This document shows, in pieces, positions 12,240 through 24,599 of a stretch of 64,000 nt of DNA. This DNA is from Papilionanthe hookeriana x Papilionanthe teres. Taxonomy: Eukaryota > Streptophyta > Magnoliopsida > Asparagales > Orchidaceae. Both the position numbers and the translations under genes were made by a program. Every line of letters starts with the position of its first letter. The first letter of the stretch is position 1. The notes under the pieces were generated by a model. It worked only from the letters and a program-made list of their open reading frames with translations, made no database searches and had not been told where the DNA came from. The stretch spans positions 20,049,625 to 20,113,624 of the forward strand of contig CM040427.1 in NCBI GenBank assembly GCA_022702705.1, written 5' to 3'.

Positions 12240-12690
12240 GATGACAAATGGAGATGTCATGTGGGCTTTAGGGTAGATTTGGGCTTTTGAATTTTGAAGG
12301 AAATGGGCTTTTAGAAAGGTTTAAGGGAAGTGGGCTTTTAAGTTTATGAATGTGTTCATGGATGAAAATTTTTGTAAAAGGTTGGGCCAAATAATTGTTG
12401 GTTTAGCTCATGGATGTGTCATGAGTAACTTGAAGCAAATTTGGGGTAGTTTGGGCTTGAATTGGGTTGGATTTGGATTCTTTTGGTGAATGGGCCGATA
12501 TAGGTCCAAATGGGCAAGTTGGGCCAATGTTGGGCTAGGGTTGAAATTTATGTAGAATTATTGTTGAGAAGTGTTTATGGGAGTGTTTCAAAGAGGTTTT
12601 GACTTTGGTTGGGCTTTGATTTTTGGGGTTTGGGTTCATTTGGGTTAGGTTTGGGCTTAGGTCGAAAAATGGGCCTTAAGGTCAAAAGTG
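12240..12690 (-). promoter_or_regulatory. TGGGC-rich U3 segment of LTR1
   Basis: Many TGGGCC and TGGGCT motifs on the + strand, for example around 12490-12540. TGGGCY is the site II element bound by TCP factors in plant promoters. The cluster is conserved in the second copy (19260-19680) and partly in the solo LTR (47860-48060). Function is inferred only. Confidence 0.3.
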
Positions 12691-13707
12691 GAATTGGATC
12701 CAAATGTCAATCAAATTGGACTTGGATTTGGTCTAAATTAGTATTAGGAATGTTGAATTGAAGTTTAGAATTGAATTGGACCAAAATTGGGGTCAATTGG
12801 ATAGGTTTGGTTTGACATTGGGTTCACTTTGGATTAAAATGGGTCAAATTGGGGGTTTTGACAAAAGTAGGGTAAATTGACAAAATTGGCCCATGGTGTA
12901 GTTGGACAAAATGAAATTGGGAATATTTGGGATTTTCTGGAATTTTCTGGGAATTTTTTGAATTTTTGGATTTTTAGGCAAAGAAGGGTATTTTGGGTTA
13001 TTTGGAGGGTATTGGGAGGTTTTCTTGGAATTTTTGGTATTTTTGGGTATGGATGATCAATTTGAGTGATGTGGAGGTGTTTGGGATTGATTTTGGAAAA
13101 TTTTAGGTAATTTGGAAATTTTGCAAAAATTTGGGTAATTTCGAGGGTTTTGGGTAGGTTTAGTAGGTGTAGGGTCCCGGGGTCAAAAATTGAAAATTTG
13201 GGAAATTGAAGATTGGGTGAATTTGAGTGGGGTGAAATCATTTTGGTTGAGCCATGAAGCCATTTCAAGCCCATATGAGCCATGAAAGGACTCATTTGAG
13301 GCATTCATCTATGTTGTTCCTAACCCTCTTAGCCGAGGGCTTAGGGGTTAAGGACCATCCATGTGAATCACCTACATGAGTCGGGAGGTCAAGTTGGGTA
13401 TGGGTGTGGTTTTAGGAAGTGTGTGGAAATGTAGTGTGTAAGTGTAGTGTATGTCAGCCCCCTTCACCAGACCAGGCCACCCAGGGCAGTCCTAAGGCCA
13501 AAGAGTCCTATAGGAACTCATCCTTTAAACTTCCATATTTGATTTCAACCCTCTAGATGATTAGGGGTCTATAGTCGAGTTTGTGGAGTTTGCGGGGAGT
13601 TTAGAAGTGGTTTAAATTTCTAAAAGGCGGGTCCCAATTCTAGTCCTCTAAGATAGTCAAAGGAAAAGCCTAAGGCTAGATCCTAAGCACTAAAAAGAAG
13701 AAAGGAA

Positions 13708-13728
13708 GACCTCATCAAAAATGAGGTC
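13708..13728. repeat. Terminal hairpin of LTR1 (8-bp arms)
   Basis: Perfect inverted repeat gacctcat-caaaa-atgaggtc, 4 bp inside the LTR end. It is conserved at 20879-20899 and at 49312-49332, and an imperfect version is present at the LTR2 ends. Confidence 0.9.
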
Positions 13729-15649
13729 AACAAGTTTATATAAACGAGCACCGTACCACAAACCGTGTATCTATCCCGAAGAATAGGCACACTGCTTGAC
13801 GATGGGGCTCGATTAAATAAACTAGAAGATTTGTGACATTCGTTTGGTCTGCGAACCAATTTTATAAGCCGACAAGTTCCCCTGCTTAATATAAATGAAT
13901 TAAGCAGGGTTTATATTACACGGGTTCTTAAAATTCCCTATAAGGGCCAGCCTCTATAGTTAATTACATCTTAAGTGACGGGAATCACCTAAGAAAACTC
14001 TCGATAATAATCGGTAGTTCAGCTCTCAAGAATTTCAAAGTTTAAGTTTTCAAGGGATTGAATTTTGGAATTTCAATAGGGAATGGATCAAATTTGGAAC
14101 ATTTTGTTTTGGGAATTCAAAGGAAGAAAGGTAGGAGAAATCATAGATTCGAAGTGAACTTCGGTAATTTCCCGACTATCCTATTGTTTGGCTTGAATTT
14201 AGGAAAGTCCTAATGTTTATTTAATGTTTTGATCTTGCCAATTTTAATTAATTATGACTTATATTCGTATGACATGATCATACAAATAGCCTCGAAGATG
14301 TGAGGGTTTATGTCGTATCGGACGACTACCTCGGAATCCTAAGACCGGTTAGGGCTTAATTTGCAATGCAAATGCCTAACGAAGAGTTGAGGATTTATGT
14401 TGCACTAGGCAAACTACCTCGAAGTCCTATGGCTTGGTTATTTAATTCTAAGAAAGTTTTGCTGAAGTAGACTCAAGTTTCTGCGATGACGATGGTCGTG
14501 CTGCCCACCATGCTCCGAGCTCCTTGTTGTTGCAGGGGTTTAATTATAGAAGTCATAAATCAGGAGATGAGAAAAGTGTTTTGGTTTAGAGAGATTCTTA
14601 AAGTCCAAGTGTTTTCAATATTTTAATTAAAACAAATCTTAAAGTTGATTATAAAAACACCGGTTAAGATCCCACGGTTCCATCCTTCCGGCATCATTAT
14701 TTTTATCGGATTCACTTAGTCCAGATGAATTTGTTAAACTCAACCGAATGAGTTCCACACTTTCATTTAGACCGTGGGAAATCCCGTTAGCAACACGTAG
14801 GTTACATCATCCGAGGTATTCCCGATCATCCAACGAGACGTTTTAATTTAGTTGTAATTGCAGTTTTGTGTTACGTTTGTGATTAAATTTTGAGTTGTTT
14901 TATATTTTGAGATGTTGTGGCGGTGGATTTTATCTTGTAATGACTTTTAATTTAGTTTTGGTTTCAGTTTTAGGGACTATCCTAAAGGTGTGGGTTTTCA
15001 TGCAACGATTGTTTATCATGCAAGAAAAAGTAAGTGCGATGCGATTAAAGAAATTGCAATAATGTAAATTGCAATAAAATAAAAGCGTACCTGGAGGGTC
15101 TTCCCATCATCCCAAGATGCTTCTTAAAACACAATTAGAATATTTAAGCAAGTTCCTAGGTAAAGCTAAGGGAAGGGTTATGGTTTTCTACCAAATTCCT
15201 AATCCTATAGCTAGTCATTTCCTATGACGTCTAGGTTCTTGTGTTTTGGTTTGAGGATGATTTTCTTCATCAAAGAATAATTAAGTTCAATTGTTCTTGT
15301 AAGTATCATATCATATTGAGAAAGTGCTTAAGAAGAATCTTAAACATCTTTTCAATACTGCTGGGATTATTTTAAGTCCAAATGAATTTAATTAATCAGG
15401 TGAAGTAATCTTCCGAGAATTCAAGTTTTGTTATCTTGCTCAGTGAACTAGGACATTTGAATATCCTATAAGTGGGGTAACATTTCATTTAATGTTCTAT
15501 TTAGGAGTTATGACAACAAAAGCTTTCGAGGGCAAATTGATGTTCAAATGGTTTGTGATTTAATTTAATTTCAGTTAACGGGTTTAAATTTGGAATAGTG
15601 TTCAAGTTGCTTTATATTTAATTTCTTTATGTCTTAGGTGATGTTATTT

Positions 15650-15960
15650 AATTCAATTTAACTTTAATTTAATTTAATTTAATTTTAATTTTAATTTAAT
15701 TTAATTTAATTCAATTTAGTTTGATTTGATGTTAAATTAATTTAGTTTAATTTCCTTTAATTTAATTTAATTTGATTTAATTTTAATTTAATTTAATTTA
15801 ATTTAATTTAATTTAATTAATTTAATTAATTTAATTAATTTATTTAATTTATTTAATTTATTTAATTTATTTAATTTGTTTGATTTAATTTAATTTAATC
15901 TTTAATTTTATTTTATTTTTAATTTTAATTTAATTGAAAATTTAAAAAGAGTTTAATAAT
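15650..15960. repeat. (TTTAA)n microsatellite in second LTR1 copy
   Basis: Same pentamer tract as 8530-8900, with different interruptions including a run of TTTAATTAA and TTTAATTTA phases near 15820-15880. Confidence 0.9.
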
Positions 15961-17594
15961 TTAATTTTAATTTAATTTAATGATTAAGTATTTTTAACAT
16001 TTTAAAACTTAAATTTGAATTATCATTTTAATTAGGAATTAAATATTATTGAGATGATTAATTTAGGGATCTTTAAATTAAAGAACAAATCTCTTCTTAA
16101 TAATATCCCTATTTAATAATTTCAATTTTATTATTCTTCCAAATTTAATCAATTATTTAATTAAGTTTTATTTCAATTATTTTCAAATTGCTTAGGGGGT
16201 TTCTACCCTTTAATTATTTAAATTTCAATCATCCAAATCAGATTAAAATCAAATATTTTATTTGTCATTTCATTAAACCTAAAGTTTTAATTTAAGGGTT
16301 AAAATTTTAATTACCATTTTGCCCTTCAAGCTTAATAATTTCATAATTCACTAAATTGAGCTCAAATGAATTTGAAATTTTGATGTGACTTCACTCATAT
16401 GTCAATAAAGACATGAGAGGAGAAAATGTGATTTTTCTGTATTTAATTTATTTATATAATTATTTTTGGTAGAAAATAGGGATTTCCAAGGAAAATTTAA
16501 TAATATGACCAAGGGAAAGTTTCTGTCCTTAAAAAAATTATGGGACATTCCTAATGACTAGAGGACCACTTGGACCAATTTTGGTGATTTTTTTATTTAT
16601 ATTCTTTTTATTATAATTATTTTAAGTTTTGGAGTATTAATTAATTTAAAAATAAAATAAAGGTTGAAAAATGAAATTTATATTTTTCAAAAATCTATCT
16701 GATATCAAGGAAATCAGAGAATCAATTTTTGCAATTTTCTGATTTTTCTTTGATTTATCATAATTATTTTAGTGAAAATGCTAGAAAATACATTTCTTTT
16801 TAATTTTAAAATTACCCTAGGGCTTTAAAATTTAATATCTCATTAAATAGACCTAAGAAAAATATGGGATTTGTTTCTAAGTGATTAAAATTCAAAATGT
16901 GACATTTTGGTGAATTTTATTATTTTTATGATTTTTATAATTTTTTAATTATTAAAATATTAAAATAATGCAAAAAATTAAATTTTTTAGAAAATTTAAA
17001 TTTTAATTTTCTTAAATTCCTCTGATATCAGAGAGGCTCCAAAACCAATTTGGTGAATTTTTGAAAGGTATTTTGAAAGTTATGAATTTTTAAAGTTTAA
17101 AATGGTTAAATGGCTTAATCAACCCATTTAGTAGGGCTAACCAAGTCCAATTGACTTCAAATTTTTGTGGTGGGTTCCCCTGATCCTAAAGGTCAGTGGA
17201 GAATTTATTTCAAGTCAATTTCATGTATGGTTAGCTCTAAGTAATTAAGGAGCTATTTTGGGTGTTTAAGCCAATTAGGGTCATTTTAAATGAACTAATT
17301 CAAAACCTATTTTTCCTAGGGTCCTCTAGTCATAAGAGACATCACCAAATTTTTCTAGAATTTATTTCACAACATGATAATTATCAGATTTAAAATACTC
17401 AAAACAGTAACATGAATTTGAAAAATCAATAACTTCTCATAGGGATGGCCTCTGACTTTGGAAAATTCAGGGAATGTTCCCAAATTTAGGGGCTTCAAAA
17501 GCCACTATGGTCTCATGCCATGGTGAATTTCCTATATGCATGGAGAATTAAAACAATGCAGAAGGAAATAAATCATTAAAAATAAAATACTTGA

Positions 17595-17990
17595 TGAAAT
17601 TAAATAATTTCTTTTCCACATTATTCTCCTCTGTTCACTCGAGCAAGAGGGTATTTTTATTTTATTTTTCTGATTTTCCTACACAAAGTTATGGATTTTT
17701 GAAGTTTAGGGAATTAAATAAATAGAAAAATACCCTAATTTTCTATTTATCCACGCGGCACCGCGTCAACCTCGACAGCTCCGAAACGCCGCGTGGCGCT
17801 CTCCGATTCGACGCCGCCATCTGACTCAGCGCTCCGGGGCCCCGCTGTGTCGTTCCATCTCCTGATCCGGCGCGATCCTGGCCGTCCGTCCGCGCGTGTA
17901 TTAAATGAACGGCATCCGTTCATCGTCCCCAGGCGTCCTTACCCGAGAGCCGTCCGTCTTCTAGGCCTATGATCTCACTCGATACTTGAC
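17595..17990 (-). promoter_or_regulatory. LTR1 core block, second copy
   Basis: Collinear with 10590-10960: ccacattattctcctctgtt, T-rich stretch, atggatttttgaagttt, GC-rich segment from ccacgcggcaccgcg, ending tctcactcgat. Minus-strand TATA-like GGATAAATAGAAAA is retained. Confidence 0.5.
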
Positions 17991-20900
17991 CAAATTCAAC
18001 GTTCTTATGCTCTATGGATTAGTCTCGAGAAGACGAACACATCCATACGATTTATGTGGCATGAAATTGACTCAATAAAAATGGAGAATGTTTAGAAGCT
18101 CGGGAAGAAGAGTGAGGCCATACCTTTGCTCAAAGAAGTGTGGCTTCGATCTGAGGGTTGTGTCACCTTCGATTGGATCCCAGCAAGCTCCAGATGAAGT
18201 CTCCTGGTCTGGTGAATCGCTCAGGTAGGATTTCGACTACGCCCGATCACAAAGCTTGGAGGCTGGAGCAACTCGGGTGGCCTTGGAGATGGGGCTTTCG
18301 GTGGGAAACTTCTCCTCTTGGTCCGGTGAAGGTGTAGGACCGATCAATTTGAGGATTGGCTCACTGCGACAAAGTGTCCTGGTTTTGGGTGAAATTTCGG
18401 TTGAGAAATTGGATTCGTTGGTGGGGATTAGGGCAAATTGACACTCGGGATCAACTCGCTCTAAGTATGGAGAAGGGTTTGGAACAATTTTGGCAGAGTT
18501 TCGGCAAGGTTTGTGCAACTCTCCTCTCATGGCCGTGAGGGGGTCGGGTTTAAATAGAGGTGGATGGAGGGCCTCCCAGGGAGAGTTAGGGCTTGGGATC
18601 AGCTGTTATTGGCAAGAGAAGAATAGCTACAATGGCCATTGGGGATGGGGCAGCTCAACAGGTGAGAATTTCAATTTTGGGCTCACATGTGAGCTCTCGG
18701 GTGTGGTGTTTTCCGGCGACCTGGTGGCTGGCCGGCCAGGCATTGGTCACCATCAAGCTCAGGGAGGTCAGGGCTGGGGCTTAGTGTATTCAATTGGCAG
18801 TTGCCAAGTGTAAAATGGTTGGATCAAAATGGAATGGGGATATGGCTAATCTTGGCTAGGTTTGGTCAACCCATTTGTTTGGGTTGGGTTCACCTCCCCA
18901 TGGCTAGCCTTGGGCTGAGAAGATCAGTTAGGTTAGCTGATCAAAAGGTGGTGATGTCCTTATCCAAGAATATTTGGATTAAATCTTGGTTAAGGGGTAT
19001 CATGGGTGAGGTTAAAGACTTTTAGGAATTAAGGAAAGCTCCCTCTCCTCTTACCCAATGTGGTATGGTCACATGTCAAACAATTCACATGGCTTGCATG
19101 TGACTTAAGAGTGGCTTCATGGCTCACCTTTGGCTTGGGAAAAGTTGGGTCAATTTCATGGGAATGGATTTAAGAAAAATTTTGGTATTTTGATGGGAAT
19201 TTGTATAGGGATTAATTTAGAATGGCTTCATGATGAATTTTCAAACTTAGGGATTGATTTTAATTAAGGGTGTGATGTAGAGCAATTGTCATATGGGCTT
19301 TAGCATGAAATTTGGGCTTTTAGGAAGGTTTCCATGTAAGTGGGCTTTTGGTTTAAAAATAGATTTATGGATGGGAATTTTGTAGAAGTTTGGGCAAAAT
19401 AATTGTTGGGTTTAGCTCATAGATGTGTCATGAGTGACTTGGAGCAAATTGGGAGTGATTTGGGTTTGAATTGGGTTGAATTTGGGCTTCTTTGGTGAAT
19501 GGGCCAATATAGGTCAAATTGGGCTAACTTGGGCCAATGTTGGGCTAGGGTTGAAATTGATGTAAAATAAATGTTGGTAAATGTTTATGGGAGTGTTTCA
19601 AAGAGGTTTTGGCTTTGGTTGGGCTTTGATTTTGGGATTTGGGTTCATTTGGGTTAGGTTTGGGTTTAGGTCAAAATTGGGCTTTTTGGCTTTGGATTGA
19701 ATTTAAGTGGGGTTTGGGTCTAAATGTTGGGCAAATCATGTTAGTGTTTTGTTTGTAGGGATGTTAAGGAAGGTTTAGAAAAGATTTGGGGTTAATTGGA
19801 GTTGAATTGGGTGAGTTTGGGTTAGGTTTGGGTCATGGGTCCAAATTGGGCCTTAAGGCCAAAAGTGGAATTAGATCCAAATGTCAATCAAATTGAACTT
19901 GGATTTGGTCTAGATTGGTGTTGGGAATGTTGAATTGAAGTTTAGAATTGAATTGGACCAGAATTTGGGTCAATTGGGTAGGTTTGGTTTGATATTGGGT
20001 TCACTTAGGGTTAAAATGGGTCAAATTGGGGGTTTTGACAAAAGTAGGGTAAATTGACAAAATTGGCCCATGGTGTAGTTGAACAAAATGAAATTGGGAA
20101 TATTTGAGATTTTCTGGAATTTTCTGGGAATTTTCTGAATTTTTGGATTTTTGGGTCAAGAGGGGTATTTTGGGTATTTGGAGGGTATTGGGAGGTATTT
20201 TTGGAATTTTTGGTATTTTTGGGTATGGATGATCAATTTGAGTAATGTGGGAATGCTTGGGGTTAATTTTGAGGAATTTTGGGTAATTTAGGTGATTTTG
20301 GAGGATTTCAAGGGTTTTGGGTAGGCTAGGCGGGTGTAGGGTCCCGGGGATCAAAAATTGAAAATTTGGGAAATTGAAGATTGGGTGAATGTAAGTGGAA
20401 TAAAATCATTTTGGTTGAGCCATGAAGCCATATCAAGCCCACATGAGCCATGAAGGGACTCATTCGAGGCATCCACTATGTTGTTCCTAACCCTCTTAGT
20501 CGAGGGCTTAGGGGTTAAGGACCATACATGTGAATCACCTACATGAGTCGGAGGTCGAGTTGGGTATGGGTGTGGTTTTAGGAGGTGTGTGAAAGTGTAG
20601 TGTATAAATGTAGTGTGTGTGTAAGTCAGCCCCTTCACTGGACCGGGCCACCCGGGGCGGTCCTGAGGCCAAAGAGTCCCATAGGAACTCATCCTTTAAA
20701 CTTCCACATTTGATTTCAACCCTCTAGGTGATTAGGGGTCTACAATCAAGTTTGTGGAGTTTGCAGGGAGTTAAGAAGTGGTTTGAATTTCTAAGTAGTG
20801 GGTCCCAATTCTAGTCCTCTAAGATAGTCAAAGGAAAAGCCTAAGGCTAGATCCTAAGTACTAAAGAGAAGAAGAGAAGACCTCATCAAAAATGAGGTCA

Positions 20901-21839
20901 ACATGATTGAACCTAACGGTGAGTTAACTTAAGTTCAATTTAAGTTGAGCCTAACTTAGAAATGTTGATTGTAGGTTGATCCTAAGTTTTAAGTTAACTT
21001 GGGCTCAATTTAGGTTGCACCTAAGTTAGATATGTTGAGTTAGGTTCAATAATGGTTAAACCTAAGGTTTGAGTTAACTTGGGTTCAATTTAAGTTGAAC
21101 CTGAGTTAGATATGTTGAGTTAGGTTCAATATGGGTTGAACCTAAGGTCTAAGTTAAGTTAAATATGTTGAGTTAGGTTCAATATGGGTTGAGCCTAAGG
21201 TTTAAGCTAAGTCTAGTTAAAATAGACTAATTAAGGTTTAAGTTCCATTTAAATAATAATTAAAAGTTAATTAAGTCTAATTAGATTAGACTTAATTAGA
21301 ATTTGAAGACCATTCAAGTCTTATTTAAGTAAAACTTAAGGTTTAACTAAGTCTAACTAAAATTAGACTTAACTGGAAGTTGAAGTTATTTAAGCCTAAT
21401 TTAAGTAAGGCTTAAATGTTAATTAAGTCTAATAAGTTAGACTTAATTAGAGTATAAGTTTGATTAAACCTTAGTTAATTAAGATCTAATAATTTTATTA
21501 AGTCTAATGAGTTAGACATAATAAAGGTTTAGGATTTATTAAACCTTAGTTGGTTAAGATTTAATTATTTAATTAAAAGTCTAATGTTATAGACTTAGTT
21601 ATGGTTTAGGATTGATTAAACCTTAGTTGGTTAAGGTTTAATGGTTTAATTAAGTTTAATGTGATATACTTAATTATGGTTTATGATTGACTAAACCTCA
21701 GTTGGTTAAGGTTTAATAATTTAATTAAATCTAATGTGATAGACTTAATTATGGTTTAGGATTTAATTAAACCTTAGTTGCTTAAGGTTTAAAAGTTTAA
21801 TTAAGTCTAATGTGATAAACTTATTTATAGTTTAGTCTA

Positions 21840-23480
21840 ATAGGTTTAAGGTCTAATTAAACCTGATTTGGGTAAGATTTAATTGATTAATTAGACTTAA
21901 TTTGGATTAAGTCTAATTGGTTTAAAGGTTACTTAAACCAATTTTAGGTAGTTTAAAGGTTAATTAAACCTAATTTAGGTAAAGTTTAATTGATTAATTA
22001 GACTTAATTGGGGTTAAGTCTAATTAGTTTAAGGGTTAATTAAACCTAATTTAGGTAAGGTTTAATTGATTAATTAGACTTAATTAGGGTTAAGTCTAAT
22101 TAGTTTTAATTAATTAAGCCTAATTTATGTAAGGTTTAATTGATTAATTATACTTAATTGGGGTTAAGTTTAATTAGTTTAAAGGTTAATTAAACTAATT
22201 TAGGTAAGGTTTAATTGAATAATTAGACTTAATTAGGGTTAAGTCTAATTAGTTAAGGGTTAATTAAACCTAATTTAGGTAGTTTAAAGGTTAATTAAAC
22301 CTAATTTAGGAAATGTTTAATTGATTAATTAGACTTAATTAGGGTTAATTCTAATCAATTTAGGGTTAATTAAACAAAATTTAGGTAAGGTTTAATTGAT
22401 TAATTAGACTTAATTAGGGTCAACTCCAATTGGTTTAGGGTTAATTAAACCTAATTTTAGTAAGGCTTAATTAATTAATTAGACTTAATTAGGGTTAAGT
22501 CTAATTAGTTTAAAGGTTAATTAAAACTAATTTGGGTAAGGTTTAATTGATTAATTGGACTTAGTTAGGGTTAAGTCTAATTGGTTTAAAGGTTAATTAA
22601 ACCTAATTTGAGTAAGGTTTAATTGATTAATTAGACTTAATTGAAGTTAAGTCTAATTAGTTTAGGGTTAATTAAACCTAATTTGGGTAAGGTTTAATTG
22701 ATTAATTAGACTTAATTAGGGTTAAGTCTAATTGGTTTAGAGTTAATTAAACATAATTTGGGTAAGGTTTATTTGATTAATTAGACTTAATTAGGGTTAA
22801 GTCTAATTGGTTTAAAGGTTAATTAAACCTAATTTGGGTAAGGTTTAATTGATTAATTAGGCTTAATTTGGGTTAAGTCTAATTGGTTTAAACGTTAATT
22901 AAACCTAATTTAGGTATTTTAAAGGTTAATTAAATATAATTTAGGTAAGGTTTAATTAATTAATTAGACTTAATTGAGGTAAAGTTTAATTAGTTTAAGG
23001 GTTAATTAAACCTAATTTAGGTAAGGTTTAATTGATTAATTAGACTTAATTAGGGTTAAGTCTAATTAGTTTAAAGGTTAATTAAACCTAATTTAGATAG
23101 TTTAAAGGTTAATTAAACCTAATTTAGGTATGGTTTAATTGATTAATTAGACTTAATTGGGGGTTAAGTTTAATTAGTTTAAGGGTTAATTAAAATTAGT
23201 TTAGGTAAGGTTTAATTGATTAATTAGACTTAATTAGGGTTAAGTCTAATTAGTTTAAGGGTTAATTAAACCTAATTTAGGTAAGGTTTAATTGATTAAT
23301 TAGACTTAATTAGGGTTAAGTCTAATTAGTTTAAAGGTTAATTAAACCATATTTAGAAAATGTTTAATTGATTAATTAGACTTAATTAGGCTTAAGTCTA
23401 ATTAGTTTAATGGTTAAATAAACCTAATTTAGGTAAGGTTTAATTGATTAATTAGACTTAATTAGTGTTAAGTTTAATTG
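21840..23480. repeat. ~75-bp tandem array within LTR2 (copy B)
   Basis: Roughly twenty units containing ggtttaattgattaattag, then acttaattagggttaagtc and gttaattaaacctaattt. Successive gattaattag motifs fall at 21992, 22068 and 22142, giving a 74-78 bp period. Some units carry an extra 30-bp piece with aggtagtttaaaggtt. Flanking DNA on both sides is built of looser relatives. Confidence 0.9.
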
Positions 23481-24599
23481 GTTTTTAAAGGTTACTTAAA
23501 CCTAATGTAAGGTTTAGGTTGATTAGTTAGGTTTAATATAGGTTAAACCTAATTAGGGTTTAAAGGTTACTTAAATCTAAGGTAAGTAAGGTGTTGATTA
23601 ATTAGGTTTAATATAGGTTAAACCTAATTAGGCTTTAAAGGTTGCTTGAACCTAATGTAAATAAGGTTTAAGTTGATTATTTAAATTTAATATAGGTTAA
23701 ACCTAATTAGGGTTTGTTTTTATATTAAATCTAATGTAATTAAGGTTTAATAGGTTGACTAAGTTTAATATGTCTTTAAACTTAATTAAAGTTTGATTTT
23801 GTGTTAAACCTAATGTAATTAAGGTTTAATGGGTTAATTAAATTTAGTATGTCTTTAAACTTAATAAAAGTTTGATTTTATATTAAACCTAATATAACAA
23901 AGGTTTAATGGGTTAATTAAGCTTAATATGTCTTTAAACTTAATTAAGGTTTGATGGGTTGATTAAATTTAATATGTTTTTAAACTTAGTTAAATTAGTA
24001 TTATTTAATATTTGTTCATTTCTTTTTAAGTTTGATTTAATTATGCTCAATTTGTCTTTAACCTTGATTAAGGGTTTGATTTGGATGATGATTAAGCCTA
24101 AATTGTCATCTTAGACTTAACTAGATTTTCTCATGAGTCTATTGTTAGTTAGACTCATTTTGAACTTAGTCTATTATGAAAAAATAGGCTAAGTAATAAA
24201 AAGGTGATTTATAGGATTTAAATTTATTACTTAATAATGAATTTTGAATTCTAAATTTTGAAATATCATTTAAAATTATTTAATCACTAAAAAATCATTG
24301 TCTTAGGGTTATTGTCCGTTACCCTAAAATTTATAGATTTTTCTAATTTTATTTTTCTTAATTTCTAATTTTTATAATTATTTTTAGAAATAATTATAAA
24401 GTGGCTTAGAAATTATTAAATATCACCCTAGAGAATTTTTTTGACCTTAGAAAAATCAAAGAATATGTGTCATGATGAGAGGATGATTTTCTGAAAATCT
24501 CATAATTTTTGAAATTATAATTAATTTTTAATAATTTAATTACTCCAGAGATAAATTAATTAATTAAAATTAAAATATAAATAAAAAATTAAAATTATT

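Larger units (their letters stand above)
1..13732 (-). mobile_element. Tat/Ogre-lineage Ty3/gypsy retrotransposon T1 (partial: 5' LTR, gag, pro, start of RT)
   Basis: Read on the minus strand, the order is LTR (13732-6407), PBS (6399-6381), long gag N-terminal region, gag core, protease, RG-rich linker and reverse transcriptase, which is cut by the left edge. RNase H, integrase and the 3' LTR must lie to the left. Lineage evidence seen directly is the PBS TGGCGACTCCGCTGGGGAA, the protease sequence around DPGASINI followed by a GRPWIH-type segment, and the RT phrases FAWSYDEMP, DLNKACPKDEFPLP, SGYNQIKMAPED and YVDD, all familiar from Tat-clade elements. The reading frame is broken several times, so the copy is not autonomous, but key catalytic residues survive. 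It appears to be the youngest insertion here, sitting inside another LTR1 copy that itself sits in an LTR2 copy. Confidence 0.9.
6407..13732 (-). repeat. 5' LTR of T1 (LTR1 family, about 7.3 kb)
   Basis: Starts TGTCGGCATA next to the PBS and ends ...GAGGTCAACA, so it has TG...CA ends on either strand. Both ends match those of the solo LTR at 45841-49336, which is proven by target-site duplications. Layout along + coordinates: an ordinary AT-rich part (6407-8520), a (TTTAA)n tract (8530-8900), a long AT-rich part (8900-10560), a GC-rich core block (10590-10960), a moderately GC-rich stretch with no conserved frame (10960-12000), a TGGGC-rich stretch (12240-12690), a TTTGGG/AATTTT-rich stretch (12830-13300), and a terminal hairpin. 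On the minus strand U3 is on the right. At 7.3 kb it is longer than I recall for typical Ogre LTRs. Confidence 0.88.
13733..20903 (-). repeat. Second LTR1 copy, lacking 189 bp at its U5 end
   Basis: Begins agtttatataaacgagcacc, which corresponds to position 6596 of the first copy, and runs collinearly to the same hairpin and ...GTCAACA end. It has matching (TTTAA)n (15650-15960), core block (about 17595-17990), TGGGC-rich part (19260-19680) and hairpin (20879-20899). With the missing 189 bp it would be about 7.36 kb, close to the 7326 bp of the first copy. The most economical reading is an older LTR1 (solo or part of an element) into which T1 inserted in the same orientation, agttt (13733-13737) being one copy of the target duplication. 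A tandem LTR made by recombination is the alternative. Confidence 0.85.

Noticed and set aside
21840..23480. Possible interstitial telomeric repeat (many ttagggtta strings)
   Set aside because: The strings are part of a ~75-bp unit and never form consecutive TTTAGGG heptamers.
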